Positions 53,651-64,000 of a DNA stretch of 64,000 nucleotides are shown here, piece after piece. Below the pieces are notes generated by a model. The model made no database searches, had not been told where the DNA came from, and saw nothing but the letters and a program-made list of their open reading frames with translations. The DNA is from Mytilus edulis (lineage: Eukaryota; Mollusca; Bivalvia; Mytilida; Mytilidae), in contig NC_092354.1 of assembly GCF_963676685.1 (NCBI RefSeq), positions 15,816,746 through 15,880,745 on the forward strand. The letters run 5' to 3'. Both the position numbers and the translations under genes were made by a program. The stretch's first letter is position 1, and each line of letters opens with the position of its first letter.

Positions 53651-53656
53651 AATAAA
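53651..53656 (+). terminator. Candidate polyadenylation signal of the fibrinogen-related gene
   Basis: AATAAA about 260 bases after the stop codon, the first canonical hexamer noted in the 3' flank. Position is plausible; no transcript evidence. Confidence 0.4.
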
Positions 53657-55079
53657 ACCTATTTATCAATTCCATGACACCCTTTTAATTGATTTTAGTA
53701 TTATTTAAAAAAAAAATAGAATACGATACAGAAGTCATACGCCTATGTTGTATCTGAAGAAAAAATGTAACAATAGGGAATTAATCACAATAAGGAAACT
53801 AAAGCTCAGACATATATACTGATATAGTAAGATCTCACACCATGAAACATGTCGATAGTAAGTTGAGACAACAATAGAACGTACCGTCAATCAATTCGTG
53901 ATGGTGACGGTAAAACTTTTGTCGAATGCTATCTTTCTTTCTAATATCTGTGTCATAGCAGTTTCTGTTAATAGATGCAGCCTTGTAAATGGTCTGTTTA
54001 GGGTGAACGTTCCTTAACTTAGATATGTAAATGCCAAACTATGAAGCAGTGAGCTCGAGTTTGTTACTACTTGGAAGTGAAAAATCGAAAATTGGAAAAG
54101 TTGAGATCATGTTTGTTATAGATTTAAGTTTGCAGTCGGCCATCTATGAAAATGTCGGGAAAACATCCGTATTTGAATCTGATCTTATACCTTCTGTAAT
54201 ATGCTTAATCTTACTTGGATAAATGAGATGATATATAAGCACTGATTGATTGTGTATTTGAGTTTTATTGTAAAAATTACACATTAATCAAGCACAAGTT
54301 GAACAACTTAGAAACGTCTTCTCAAAAGCAAGAGATACACACATTAATAAATGAGCACATCACAGAATGCATACTTACAAATAATTTGATCATATAGACA
54401 TGAAAACGAAAGGACACTGGTTGAAACGAATCAATGGATTTTAATCATTTTACAGTATAAATGGTGAAATGTCAGTTTGAATTGTTTAGGCGCATATCCT
54501 TTCTAGTGTAGACATAACTTTAAGATTCATAAGTGTGTATGTGTGTGTGTGTCTGTTTCCAGTGATTACTTGTGGCATATAAATATAAAATGAAAAGGAA
54601 CTACACGACATTGATAGGACCGCATGAACAATTGGCATTTAATATCAAATTTGCATTGAAAAAAATCTGAATGCAAAGCTCTGCATCTATTACTGTGCCT
54701 TGTGTGTATAATATAGTTAATGCAAATTTTATTTAAAAGAAGAAAATAATGGAATCTGTCTAATACTGAAGTCAAAAGAATTCCCTATTGCAATAGATGA
54801 CATAAAATAAGATTAATTATAAGCTGCTAATGATTTACAGGAGTAGTCATATTTTTATTGTTACATGAATTGTAATTCCTGATATCTGATATAAATTCCG
54901 TGCTTGGTTATAAATAATTTTAGCAAACATAGCTTTTTTTCAACTCCCGTCTGGTTCTTAATTTTTCCAATCATGTCTCTCCATGTTTACTATTTCTGCT
55001 AGCGTTACTTGGTAATCCTGAACTATTCAAGCAACCTTAGTTCGAATGTTTTACAACCGATCAAAATACACATCTCACA

Positions 55080-55370
55080 AACATGTTTAACCCCGCCGCA
55101 TTTTTGCGCCTGTCCCAAGTCAGGAGCCTCTGGCCTATGTTAGTCTTGTATCATTTTATCTTTTAGTTTCTTGTGTACAATTTGGAGTTTAGTATGGTGT
55201 TCATTATCACTGAACCAGTGAATTTGTTAAGGGGCCAACTGAAGGACGCCTCCGGGTGCGAGAATTTCTCGTTGCATTGAAGACCTGTTGGTGAATTTCT
55301 GCTGTTGTCTGCTCTATGGTCGGGTTGTTGTCTCTTTGGCACATTCCCCATTTCCATTCTCAATTTTATT
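55080..55370 (-). repeat. GGGGAATGTGTCAAAGAGAC family, minus copy
   Basis: GTTTAACCCCGCCGCATTTT, GACGCCTCCGGGTGCGAGAA, GTCGGGTTGTTGTCTCTTTG. Reverse of 12440-12725. Confidence 0.85.
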
Positions 55371-55619
55371 ATCCATAATTCCCATAGACTTTTGGTGAGT
55401 ATTGAAGAATTGACGAAATAAAATTTATATATTTCCCCAAATATTCACAGTTAAGTCCAAACTTTATTTTTACACATGAAGCTGCTTACACGTTTTTTCT
55501 ATCAGTTTATCAACATGCTTACTACATTTATAATCATTACTAAATATGACACCAATATGCTTATGTATTAAACTGCCTCTAATGCAAAACCTTCAACCTC
55601 AAAAAAATAATTACTTTGT

Positions 55620-55970
55620 ATAAAATTCAGATTAGAAATGGGTTAAACATGTTGAGTGAGATCTCAAAACTCCCTCTATACATCTAGCCAATTTAAATTA
55701 AACAAATACACAGCAATACGCACAGTGGAGAAGAAGTCCGAGTCCGATGTCAGAATAAGTAAGAAAAGAAACTATATTTAGTGAAATGACAATGATACAA
55801 AAATTAACAGAATAATACACTCAGTAACTGACATGCCGGCTCCAGACCTCAATTAAAATGATTGAAAATCTATGTCTTCATCATATGAAAATCAAGCACA
55901 ATCCCTCCTGTTAGGGGTTTAGTATTATACCATCATGAAATATATGAGGAGAACATAACAAGTGTTATGT
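55620..55970 (+). repeat. GGGGAATGTGTCAAAGAGAC family, 3' part
   Basis: GTTAAACATGTTGAGTGAGA, AGTAACTGACATGCCGGCTC, TGTTAGGGGTTTAGTATTAT. Matches 12715-13030. It lies in opposite orientation to the 5' part at 55080, giving a rearranged pair. Confidence 0.8.
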
Positions 55971-57429
55971 AGTGGAATATCTTGAAATAAATCTAGATTG
56001 GTTTTTGTTTATTTTCATGTAAATGGTTTAATATATCTTTAAAAAATTATTTTTCTAATACTTTACTCAAACATGTAATTGGTTAAACATATTTTTTAAA
56101 AACATTTTTTTCTAATACTTTACTCATGAAGAATACATCTTGTTCACCAACAGTCAGTTGTGAAAAAAAATCATGACAATGATCTATTTATTCCGGTTAA
56201 TCTTAATATCGTCATCTTAATTAGAAATTGGAAAAAATACAACTTAAAATTTCAGACATTTCTGTTCTTTCATACGCATGGTCAATGTGTTTATCCGGTT
56301 CTCTTAGCGGAAAAAATATCATAAGTTGATCTGTTGATTTCAATCAGAAAGCATTTTGATAGTGTTTATTGATTGTCACTTTCAGTTCATCCAGATTCTC
56401 GTTTATAGCCTACTTTATTAAATTATTACCTTTGTTCTTTCGTTTTTGTGTGTGTATTTGTTTATGTATTTGAGCTACAGAAAATCATCACTTTATTTTA
56501 AAATGCATAAACCAGCTGGGTCAATAAGTCTTTATAATAACGGCATTGGGATATGGGGTACGTAGCCACTTAGAAATTAGAAGTTTATTATTCAGTGTTA
56601 TCGTCAAACCTTAGTGGAAACAAAAGCTTAGCCTATGTAACTGTTGTATATTTTTTATATTTGTATTCCCTACTTTACCTTCATCACAGTATCATCAAAT
56701 TTAAAAAAAAATGCATTGTTTATCTACAGTTTCATTCAATTGTTCTGATGTAAGAAACGGGAGACTTGACTTAAAAAAAATATGGCAGATTGAAAGTGGC
56801 ATTGGTGAAAATATTTGTAATTAAGTATAATATCTCACTATTAGCTTATCGAAAATATAAGAGCCTTACATTCGACCCTTGACATGAAAACAGAAAGCTA
56901 GCTATTATTGTATACATGAACATGATGAAGTCGTCTTAAAACCACCGATATTTTCATGATTTATAAGAGTATAAACTTTAAGTTGGTTAGCCTCATTTGC
57001 AAGTATTTATGTAAATAATCGGCAAAGTCCTCCTTAGTCGGCATATTTATGAAAAATATTGTTATCAAATATCTGGAAATATAGCGTATTGGGAATCAAT
57101 GCTTACGATATAAATGGGTATTAAAACAACCTTCACCACAAAGATGTAGAAAATTGAAAACCCACAGCAATTTACCAATATTAAAACACAAAAAGAAATA
57201 CAATTGTCGAGGAAAGTTCATAGACGCTAGATATAAAGATATGTTCAATCAGCATTGCATATCGTGTTTAAATATAGAGAACAAAGCAGACGATTTGAAA
57301 CAAATGGTTTTGTTTGAAATAGAAATGAAGTGATTGGAACAAAGGTAATAAAGACGTATCATGTCAAATATGCAATAACCGTCTAAGATTTATATTTCAA
57401 TCAAGCAGTAAGTTTTTTTTTGTTACAAA

Positions 57430-57660
57430 CATGCAGATCCAACATTTGCATCTGGAGCAGTTTCTGCTTACCCTTACGGTGCACCAAGATCGCCCCTAGT
57501 TTTTGGTGCTGGTGTCCGTGTTGCTAAGTCTTTAGTTTGCTATGTTGTGGCATGTTTACTAGTATTTGTTTGTTTGTCTTTAATTTTTAGCCATGGCGTT
57601 GTCAGTTTATTTTCGATCTAGGAGTTTGACTGCCCTCTGGTATCTTTCTCCCATCTTTTA
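57430..57660 (-). repeat. AAAGAGGGACG repeat family, minus orientation
   Basis: CCTAGTTTTTGGTGCTGGTG, TTTAGCCATGGCGTTGTCAG, TTTGACTGCCCTCTGGTATC. More diverged than 15798-16030. Confidence 0.8.
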
Positions 57661-58424
57661 CATACCTTTTAAATACAAAATCGGGTACAAAGCCTCTCCA
57701 AAAAATACATGTAGCTAGACTCCGAAAAAGTTTGTCTGCACTATCTGAGTATCTTTCATACATGTAATGTTAATAAAAGGTTCTTTTACTGTGTATATTT
57801 CATAGCTGTAAACGGCAAAGTATGGTTTAAATATTCGAGAACGAAATTAAAACGCTTTGAAAATTCATGCAAAGACAAAATATGAAGAACTCGACAAAAA
57901 GTCTTTGATTTTATTAATAAACCCTATTATATAAAGATAAAAAAAACTCTAAAATCAAATTTTAATCAGAAAAACGAATAACAAACATATAAAATATATA
58001 TTGCGTTTACAAATACATGTATCATCAATAAATGTCTCATGCATTAGATCAATTGAATCAGAATTAAACTCCAAGTACAATGTCGCATATTTGATGCGTG
58101 TGGTCCATGTATATGTATAAATAAAGGGATAGCATCTTCTTAAATGGTAAAAACTAATAATTACATAACATCTGTCACAAGATATTTTTCAAAATAATTC
58201 CAAAAAATGTTTGCCTGCTTATACATACGTTTTAAATATACACATCCTCGTAAGAATACATTTTTCTTTTAAAACTTTCGCTATCTTGTCACTAACATCT
58301 GTTCAACAAGTTCAAAAAGTTCTATAAAGGTGTATCGTTGTGTGGTATTAGTCAAATGAACCATGGAATTCATTTGGTGAAATTGTGATATTTGTCGTAG
58401 GAGAAATGCATCAACAGTAAAATC

Positions 58425-58810
58425 ACAAAAATACTGAACTCCGAGGAAAATTCAAAAGGAAAAGTACCTAATCAAATGTTAAAATCAAATGATGAAACAG
58501 ATGATACGAGTGGACACAACAACCGTATAACGGCTTATTTTAGCTGGTGTAACATTTTGCTATTTTTATCAATACCTTTATATGTACACTTTTAAATGGG
58601 CAGAATATTTTTTTGGCGATTCTGTTCTATCTGCGACAATATGCGAAAATTGGAATCCCGCGAAAATAACCCGCTATACGGTATACTATTTCTGACTTGA
58701 TCATGTTGATTCAGGCATTTTCAATGTAGAAAAGGGTGGATTGAACCTGTTTTTATAGCGCTAAACTTCTATATTGTATGAAAGTCGCATCAAATTGCAT
58801 TATTATATTT
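58425..58810 (+). repeat. ACTGAACTCCGAGG repeat family, long copy
   Basis: ATACTGAACTCCGAGGAAAA, TTCAGGCATTTTCAATGTAG, TTTATAGCGCTAAACTTCTA, AAAGTCGCATCAAATTGCAT. Short open frames on both strands at about 58753-58963 start in this repeat and are rejected. Confidence 0.8.
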
Positions 58811-59725
58811 ACAATAACTTTACCCATATATGTTCTCCGTTTACGATTTGTTACCATAGTAATTAATCTATTAGTAGATTTTGTACACATGTCATTTGAA
58901 GTTTGCTGTAAAACACATCTATCGATGCTTATCACAATAAGTTTCCAAAACAATTGTGTTTAAAGCTATAGTAAAAAAAATGACTACTTATAGGATATTA
59001 TTTTTGAGTGTTTTGTAGTAAAATGTTCGTTTTGCGAACACAATTATTTTAATCCTTCTATCTTTGATGGGTTAATTTGCTTTTAAGTGTATTGTTTTAA
59101 ACTGGGTTTTTTTTATAAAATTTGAAGCGCAAGTACATATGTTCCTCATGATCCTCAGAAATCTGTCATCTGTCCCTTACCTTTTGAAATTCAAAAATTC
59201 ATCTTTACACATTTTGCCAAAAAATAAGATTTTCTATTGCATAACGGAAGAACAAATGCTTTGATATCTGTTATCCATTGTAATTGTACATTTACGTACC
59301 AGATACCAAAAAAAAAAAATATACACCATATAAATTGTATTCATTTTATCAAACACCTATATATACATGTATATATGTTTTTGCTATAATATATGTTTAT
59401 GCTATATTATTATATGCTCCTGATTATATCAATGATTATGTATGTTAAATGTATAGATCTAGAGTAAATATGTCCAAACTGGGAATAATTGGTTTGCAAG
59501 AAAAACAGAAATCGTTTTGCAAAATGAAAGTTCTACATTTTTTTTTTTTTTTTTTTCATTTGTTAGATGTGCATGGGCTTTTAATTTTCCCATTAAATAC
59601 TGCATTTCTCGGGAGGTCGTAATTTTTGTTATTTACTTTATAAATTCCAAGCAATTGTTCACGCTGGCATATATTTACCGTTAGATGTGCTTTTCAATTA
59701 TATCAAAGAACCTTGAAATCCATTT

Positions 59726-62700
59726 CTACATCATCACACAGCCGTTTTCATTTGTATCCATCTTGTTTTGTAGACTGTTAGTCTCTTTTGAAAGTTTTTG
59801 TTTGGATTTTCTTTTTTTCTGCTCAAGATTTTTCTTTTGTTTCAAAAACCTTGTTTGTTTTGTACGTAAGTTCTTTAATTTTGTATCACAATTTCCAATG
59901 TCGACCTTGAAACTGTTGTTTACGCCTTCCTTTTGCTGTTTCAATTTAGAAAATTGTGTATTCAAAAGATCTAGGTTTTCTGTGACCTCTTTAACCTGCC
60001 TTTTATTCTTTTCCAATTGCAACTCAATCTTCTTCATATCTCTATCCTTTTGTTTTTCTAGTTTCTGTTTTTCTGACTCTATGCTATTTATTTCACTCTC
60101 AGAATCCTGCATACTTTCATTCAATTGAAACTCCTTAGCAGTATATCCGCCATATATTTCATCATATATAGATTGATTCAGGGAGGAGAGTCCGGAATCA
60201 CAACTTTTTACAGAACCAGCGTCGATTTCGTCAACGTCGGAATCGTCGTCCTCTTCTTCGTCTTGGTTATCACATGGTGTGTCTACTCGATGTTGATTTT
60301 CTTCTTGATTTCCCGCGGATTGCGCTTCTTTTGCTTTATCTATTAAAGAATTGGTAAAATAACCTCCGTTGTTATTGTTAACTATATCAGTTATAAGATT
60401 TACTAAGACAGTCACCATTTTAGTTTTGTTCTGACCTGTTGCAGCGTTGTTTATTGCAATGTAATGACCCTGACATTTCCTGATGAAATCTGTAAGAGGT
60501 GAACCTGTTTTCTCAATATAGGACGCGATACTTTTCCCTTCTCTCTCCAATTCATCTGATCTTGTAAACACTATCAAGGCATATTTCCCCATATCTGTAC
60601 CAAAAATTTCAAACAATTTTTCTACAGCCTCGGTTTCCTCTTTCGTTGACCTTGCAATTTGCATTATAATCAAAAATAGATGTGGCCCTGGTAAAGACAA
60701 ATGAACACAGCGAATGATTTCACTCTGAATTGTTTCATGAGATAAATTTGTATCGAACAAGCCGGGTGTGTCTATTAATACAATTTGTCTGCCATTACAT
60801 ATGCTGTTAGATTTTTCACATTTTTTTGTAACAGACTGGCCACTGATAGTAGATTCAAAAACCTCTTTTCCCGCGATTGAATTTGCTGTAGCGCTCTTGC
60901 CTGATCCAGTTTTTCCTAGAAGGATGATTCGAATGTCTTGTTTTTTGTCTAAAAGAGCCAATAAATATATACATAATAATGAAAAATATGAACAGTTTGT
61001 TTGGTGTTACAATACGTTTTTTGCTAAACTGATACCGCTTAACATCAGTAAATGTCTAAGGATAAAAGAATAGTTTTATAGTATGTGAACTCAGAGTTTG
61101 CATTACTGTATTATTTATTTCTTTGACTTATTTGTGTAATTGTTTCGACTTTTAACAACAGCTATATTTTGCTTTAAAAAACAATTGGAGTCCTTGGAAA
61201 GTGAGCAAGTCAAACATTCAAACAAATGAATCAATAGAACGAATGGAAAAAAAAAAACAACTGCCATATTCTGCTTTTGTACAGGCATTTTCCGAAGAAA
61301 ATGGCGGGTTAAAAATGGTTTTATAGCAAGCGAAACATAATTCGATAATTCCGTATTGAAACAAAATTGGGTATTTAACACATACAAACACAATAGTTTG
61401 ACGTGATACTTTAACATATATATCAATTTCCCAAATAGTTGATGATTGGATAGAAGATGCCTGCTTATTTTCCAAGCAAGTTTAAAAGATGCAGATGAAT
61501 GCAGCTCTTACTTATTCTTGCTCATTCTTTATAATCTTAGATACTCTGGACTATTACATAAAACCATATTTGTCCAGTCATTATTACTATAAAGGTTCAT
61601 TAAAATTTCAAATTGAAATTTTCTGTGCTGTGTTATATTTTGTTTTTGCTCTTTGGTTTATGTTGATAATGTTGCCTATATTTTCTGCGATAGTCCCTCA
61701 AGCATTGTCTTGTGTATTCTTTCATACATAAACTCTGCCTTTGGAAGACATTAAAAACAAATATTTCGAAGTTGTTTCCAAGCACGAGGAAAACCATTTT
61801 TTACATCGATAATATTATCAAGTACAAGGGAACAATAGTTTTCCAAGACTCGGATGAATAGAAACAGCTTCTAGGTAATGTTACTCACCTTCTCTTTGAG
61901 ATGTACTGACTTTCTTAAAAGACAAGTACTTGCTTTGTTTAACTGAAAAACAAAAACAAAATATGCTTTACATACAAAGTATATGTCCTTTCAAAAGATG
62001 GACAAATGCTATTCCAATGTTACTGACCTCTTTTGCGAGCAGTGGTATTAATTGAATACCCATGACCATAATTTCAGGGCCTTAGGTTGAATTGATGATT
62101 TTCGACATCTAAGGTTGTAAATAATAGAGAACCTACGGTCCAGATTTTTAATCAATATAGCAATATTTGATGTGAAATGCAGATAACAAATGTGAATTAT
62201 AATTCTCAAAGAATAAATTAATAGTATTTGAAACTACAAATATTGATATTTTTACAAGCTAAGATTGTTTTTGTTTGATTTTTTTTAATTTGCACTTTAA
62301 GGGGTTATGACCCTAAAATAGTGCATTTTCTAAAGGAAGCTAAATGAAATGTTTGCTATTTTGTATTTTAGCCGCAAAAAACGTGCAGAGATCTTTCTTT
62401 TCCTTTTTGATATTCTCAAACCTATTCTAAAGGTGGAATACCACCATTGATTTTCCCCTATTAGTCTTTGTTAAATTTGCACTTTTCAAAAAAATGTGCA
62501 GAATTTATCCTTGTTTCAAATGAACCAATCTAATTTCTCTCCTTATTTTATCTGTGTACAAGGTTAAGTCACCATGTAACCTCAAGATTACAAAAATTTT
62601 CTATAGAAATCCCAAATAAAAAATAATGGTGTTTTGAAATACCCAAGACATATGTTTATGACACAGAAATGGTTTTACTGCAATAAAATTCTATAATTTC

Positions 62701-63878
62701 GATCATTCATTTTCTACATTGATATAGCCTGAATTTTATCAAACAAAATGTAAACACGATTGTAACTTTGTCTATAGTGTTTATGCTCATGAATTGTCGT
62801 CATCTGGATGTTTTTTTGATATAAGGGTCATTGGTTTAGGGGTTCACAACAGGGAACCAAGGATTTTAAAGACCAGATGTAAATTTCTTACTCTGCAATG
62901 TATAAAGAATTATCCAAGGTTACAACGAAAGTTCTATCAGAGATATATTCGGCGTGTCGTTTAGTTTACCCTTAATTTTTCATGCTTTTATAGAGTTTCA
63001 GCTCACTACTGTATACTGAGTGAGTTCGTCGACCTTAATATTATTCAGGTTTTATTATTATTTCGACAAATCATATATACAAATGACAAACAGCAAATTG
63101 AAAGCGACAAGACAAAGCTCGCGATTACCAACTTAATCAATTATGATAATAAAACAATTGAAATTAAACGATATTATACTTTGCCATCATTACCTGGTTT
63201 TGGTGGAAGTGGTGGTCCAGCACCTGAGAAAAGAACATAAATAAAAAAAATCACAAAACTTCACTGATATTTTATTGATCTCTAGCGGTAAAGATAGTAT
63301 GCTGTAGTTCATGAGCTCGATATTACGATAAACAATTCTTGTCGATAATTTCATGAAAGATAGGCCAGTTTTGACGTTTTTAACCACTTAAGATGTCTTA
63401 ACTACATCAGGATATTGTTTATTTTTTTAACATTTAATTTGTAGGCAGTTAGTTATTATTTATATTAAAGCCAATGTAAAAGCATAGTATGAAAAGAGAA
63501 AATTCAACATCATTTTAATAGTAAATAATGATGATTATAGTTGAAAAATTATATCTCCTACAACGTATTGGTATTTTATTTTAATGAGTGAAGTAATCTT
63601 TTGTCTGTAACGTTGCAGAAATATATATTTTTTACTTGTTTGTTTGTTTATGCAGTATCTTTTTGTACTGAAAAATTGTAAATCAAATGTCTCCAATAAT
63701 TTTCTATATAACTCTATTAACGATTAACTTAATTTCATTGATTAAAAAAAAACAATACTAAATTTGAATCTAGAATAAAGCATATAACATATTTTACCTA
63801 TACTTTGTGTCCAATTTTTACTAGATTTTTTTCCGGGATTAGTTGGAGATGATGGCTCTATGACATTGTCTTTTATTT
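59726..63878 (-). CDS. GIMAP/AIG1 GTPase with Pro-rich N-terminal exons (5' end beyond window)
   Basis: Minus-strand exons 63878-63798, 63223-63194, 61942-61889 and 60948-59726; every junction is phase 1, giving 461 residues in the window. The last exon holds the AIG1 domain: P-loop GKTGSGKSATAN, DTPGLFD (G3), conserved box LSLPGPHLFL, FTRSDEL (G4) and AINN (G5). An acidic stretch (EEEDDDSDVDE) and a Lys/Glu-rich coiled coil follow, ending CVMM, a possible prenylation box for membrane anchoring. Upstream exons add PPLPPKP (SH3-ligand-like) and Ser/Lys-rich linkers. GIMAPs are expanded in bivalves and respond to immune challenge; the cellular role here is inferred. The TTG-initiated frame at 60961 is not used: AG at 60949-60950 is the acceptor. 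Confidence 0.9.
60949..61888. other. Last intron of the GIMAP gene
   Basis: Contains part of the ACTGAACTCC repeat family (about 61250-61420, CTGCCATATTCTGC and TTTTGTACAGGCATTTTCCG). The plus-strand frame at 61489 is hydrophobic but unsupported. Confidence 0.55.
61943..63193. other. Intron of the GIMAP gene
   Basis: AT-rich. It includes AAAGGTGGAATACCACC at 62430-62446, a short palindrome that resembles the inverted ends of a MITE family but without a partner end. No exon seen. Confidence 0.5.
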
Positions 63879-64000
63879 CTACCAAGCATTAAATAGAAAC
63901 TCAAATTTTCATATAAATCGGTTGTAGTCTAAATTTCAAGTTATTATAGCTGATTGTGGTGAATATTAAAAATACATCAAAAACAAATATATTATTAACC

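Larger units (their letters stand above)
53393..59725. other. Intergenic region between the fibrinogen-related gene and the GIMAP gene
   Basis: Repeat copies at 55080-55370 (minus), 55620-55970 (plus), 57430-57660 (minus) and 58425-58810 (plus), a short GT run at 54537-54552 and a T-run at about 59540. Other parts are AT-rich without a supported gene; the 63-codon frame at 54031 has no recognised features. Confidence 0.6.

Noticed and set aside
59685-60346. Plus-strand hydrophobic frames over the GIMAP gene
   Set aside because: Antisense to the Lys/Glu-rich coiled coil and GTPase exon, whose motifs are unmistakable.
60948-60961. Start of the GIMAP protein at TTG 60961
   Set aside because: Not ATG; the sequence TCTTTTAG just there is a splice acceptor and upstream phase-1 exons continue the frame.
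61943-63193. MITE ends suggested by AAAGGTGGAATACCACC near 62430
   Set aside because: A single short palindrome without matching partner end or target duplication.
1-64000. tRNA or rRNA genes
   Set aside because: No cloverleaf-like or conserved rRNA block was recognised by eye; a tRNA scan was not possible.

Overview
The window looks like nuclear DNA of a marine bivalve, most likely a mussel (Mytilus-type). The evidence is AT-rich sequence, genes cut into small exons by GT-AG introns, many dispersed repeats, repeats carrying hammerhead-ribozyme motifs, a reverse-transcriptase family abundant in bivalves, and expanded-family genes (fibrinogen-related protein, GIMAP GTPase, orphan GPCR). The organism is inferred from repeat and gene content; no search was run. 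Exon borders were read by eye from splice consensus and checked by frame continuity.

Four blocks can be told apart. (1) 1.6-11.4 kb, plus strand: a gene whose long Tyr/Thr-rich tandem-repeat exon (1631-3220) and short repeat exon (7257-7544) splice in phase 1 to a terminal exon (9689-11361) encoding a glycosylated ectodomain and a seven-helix class A receptor. Its introns hold a 31-bp minisatellite, a 65-bp satellite and hammerhead repeats. (2) 19.2-28.9 kb: a nested transposon. The outer element (19166-28901) is a Ginger/GIN-like DNA transposon with a retroviral-type integrase gene and terminal arrays of a CGTGTCC motif. Inside it lies a complete-looking PIF/Harbinger element (20363-26313) with its two usual genes, a HARBI1 transposase and a Myb/SANT-like protein, in opposite orientation. 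(3) 30.0-31.8 kb: a decayed reverse transcriptase, probably Penelope-like. (4) 34.9-53.4 kb, plus strand: a 15-exon gene that reads in frame throughout and predicts a 566-residue secreted protein: signal peptide, two three-finger (Ly6/uPAR-like) domains, four short Cys-rich EGF/EB-like modules, and a C-terminal fibrinogen domain. At the right edge (59.7-63.9 kb, minus strand) is a GIMAP/AIG1 GTPase with Pro-rich N-terminal exons and a CVMM C-terminus; its 5' end lies beyond the window.

The most unusual items are the three-finger/Cys-rich/fibrinogen protein, the repeat-stalk receptor with symmetric phase-1 exons, the nested Harbinger-in-Ginger element, and the hammerhead repeats, one of them intact and in sense orientation in the receptor gene's first intron. 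The fibrinogen-related gene and the GIMAP suggest an innate-immunity flavour for the right half, but nothing in the sequence shows that the genes work together. The remaining DNA is mostly dispersed repeats, MITEs and simple repeats.
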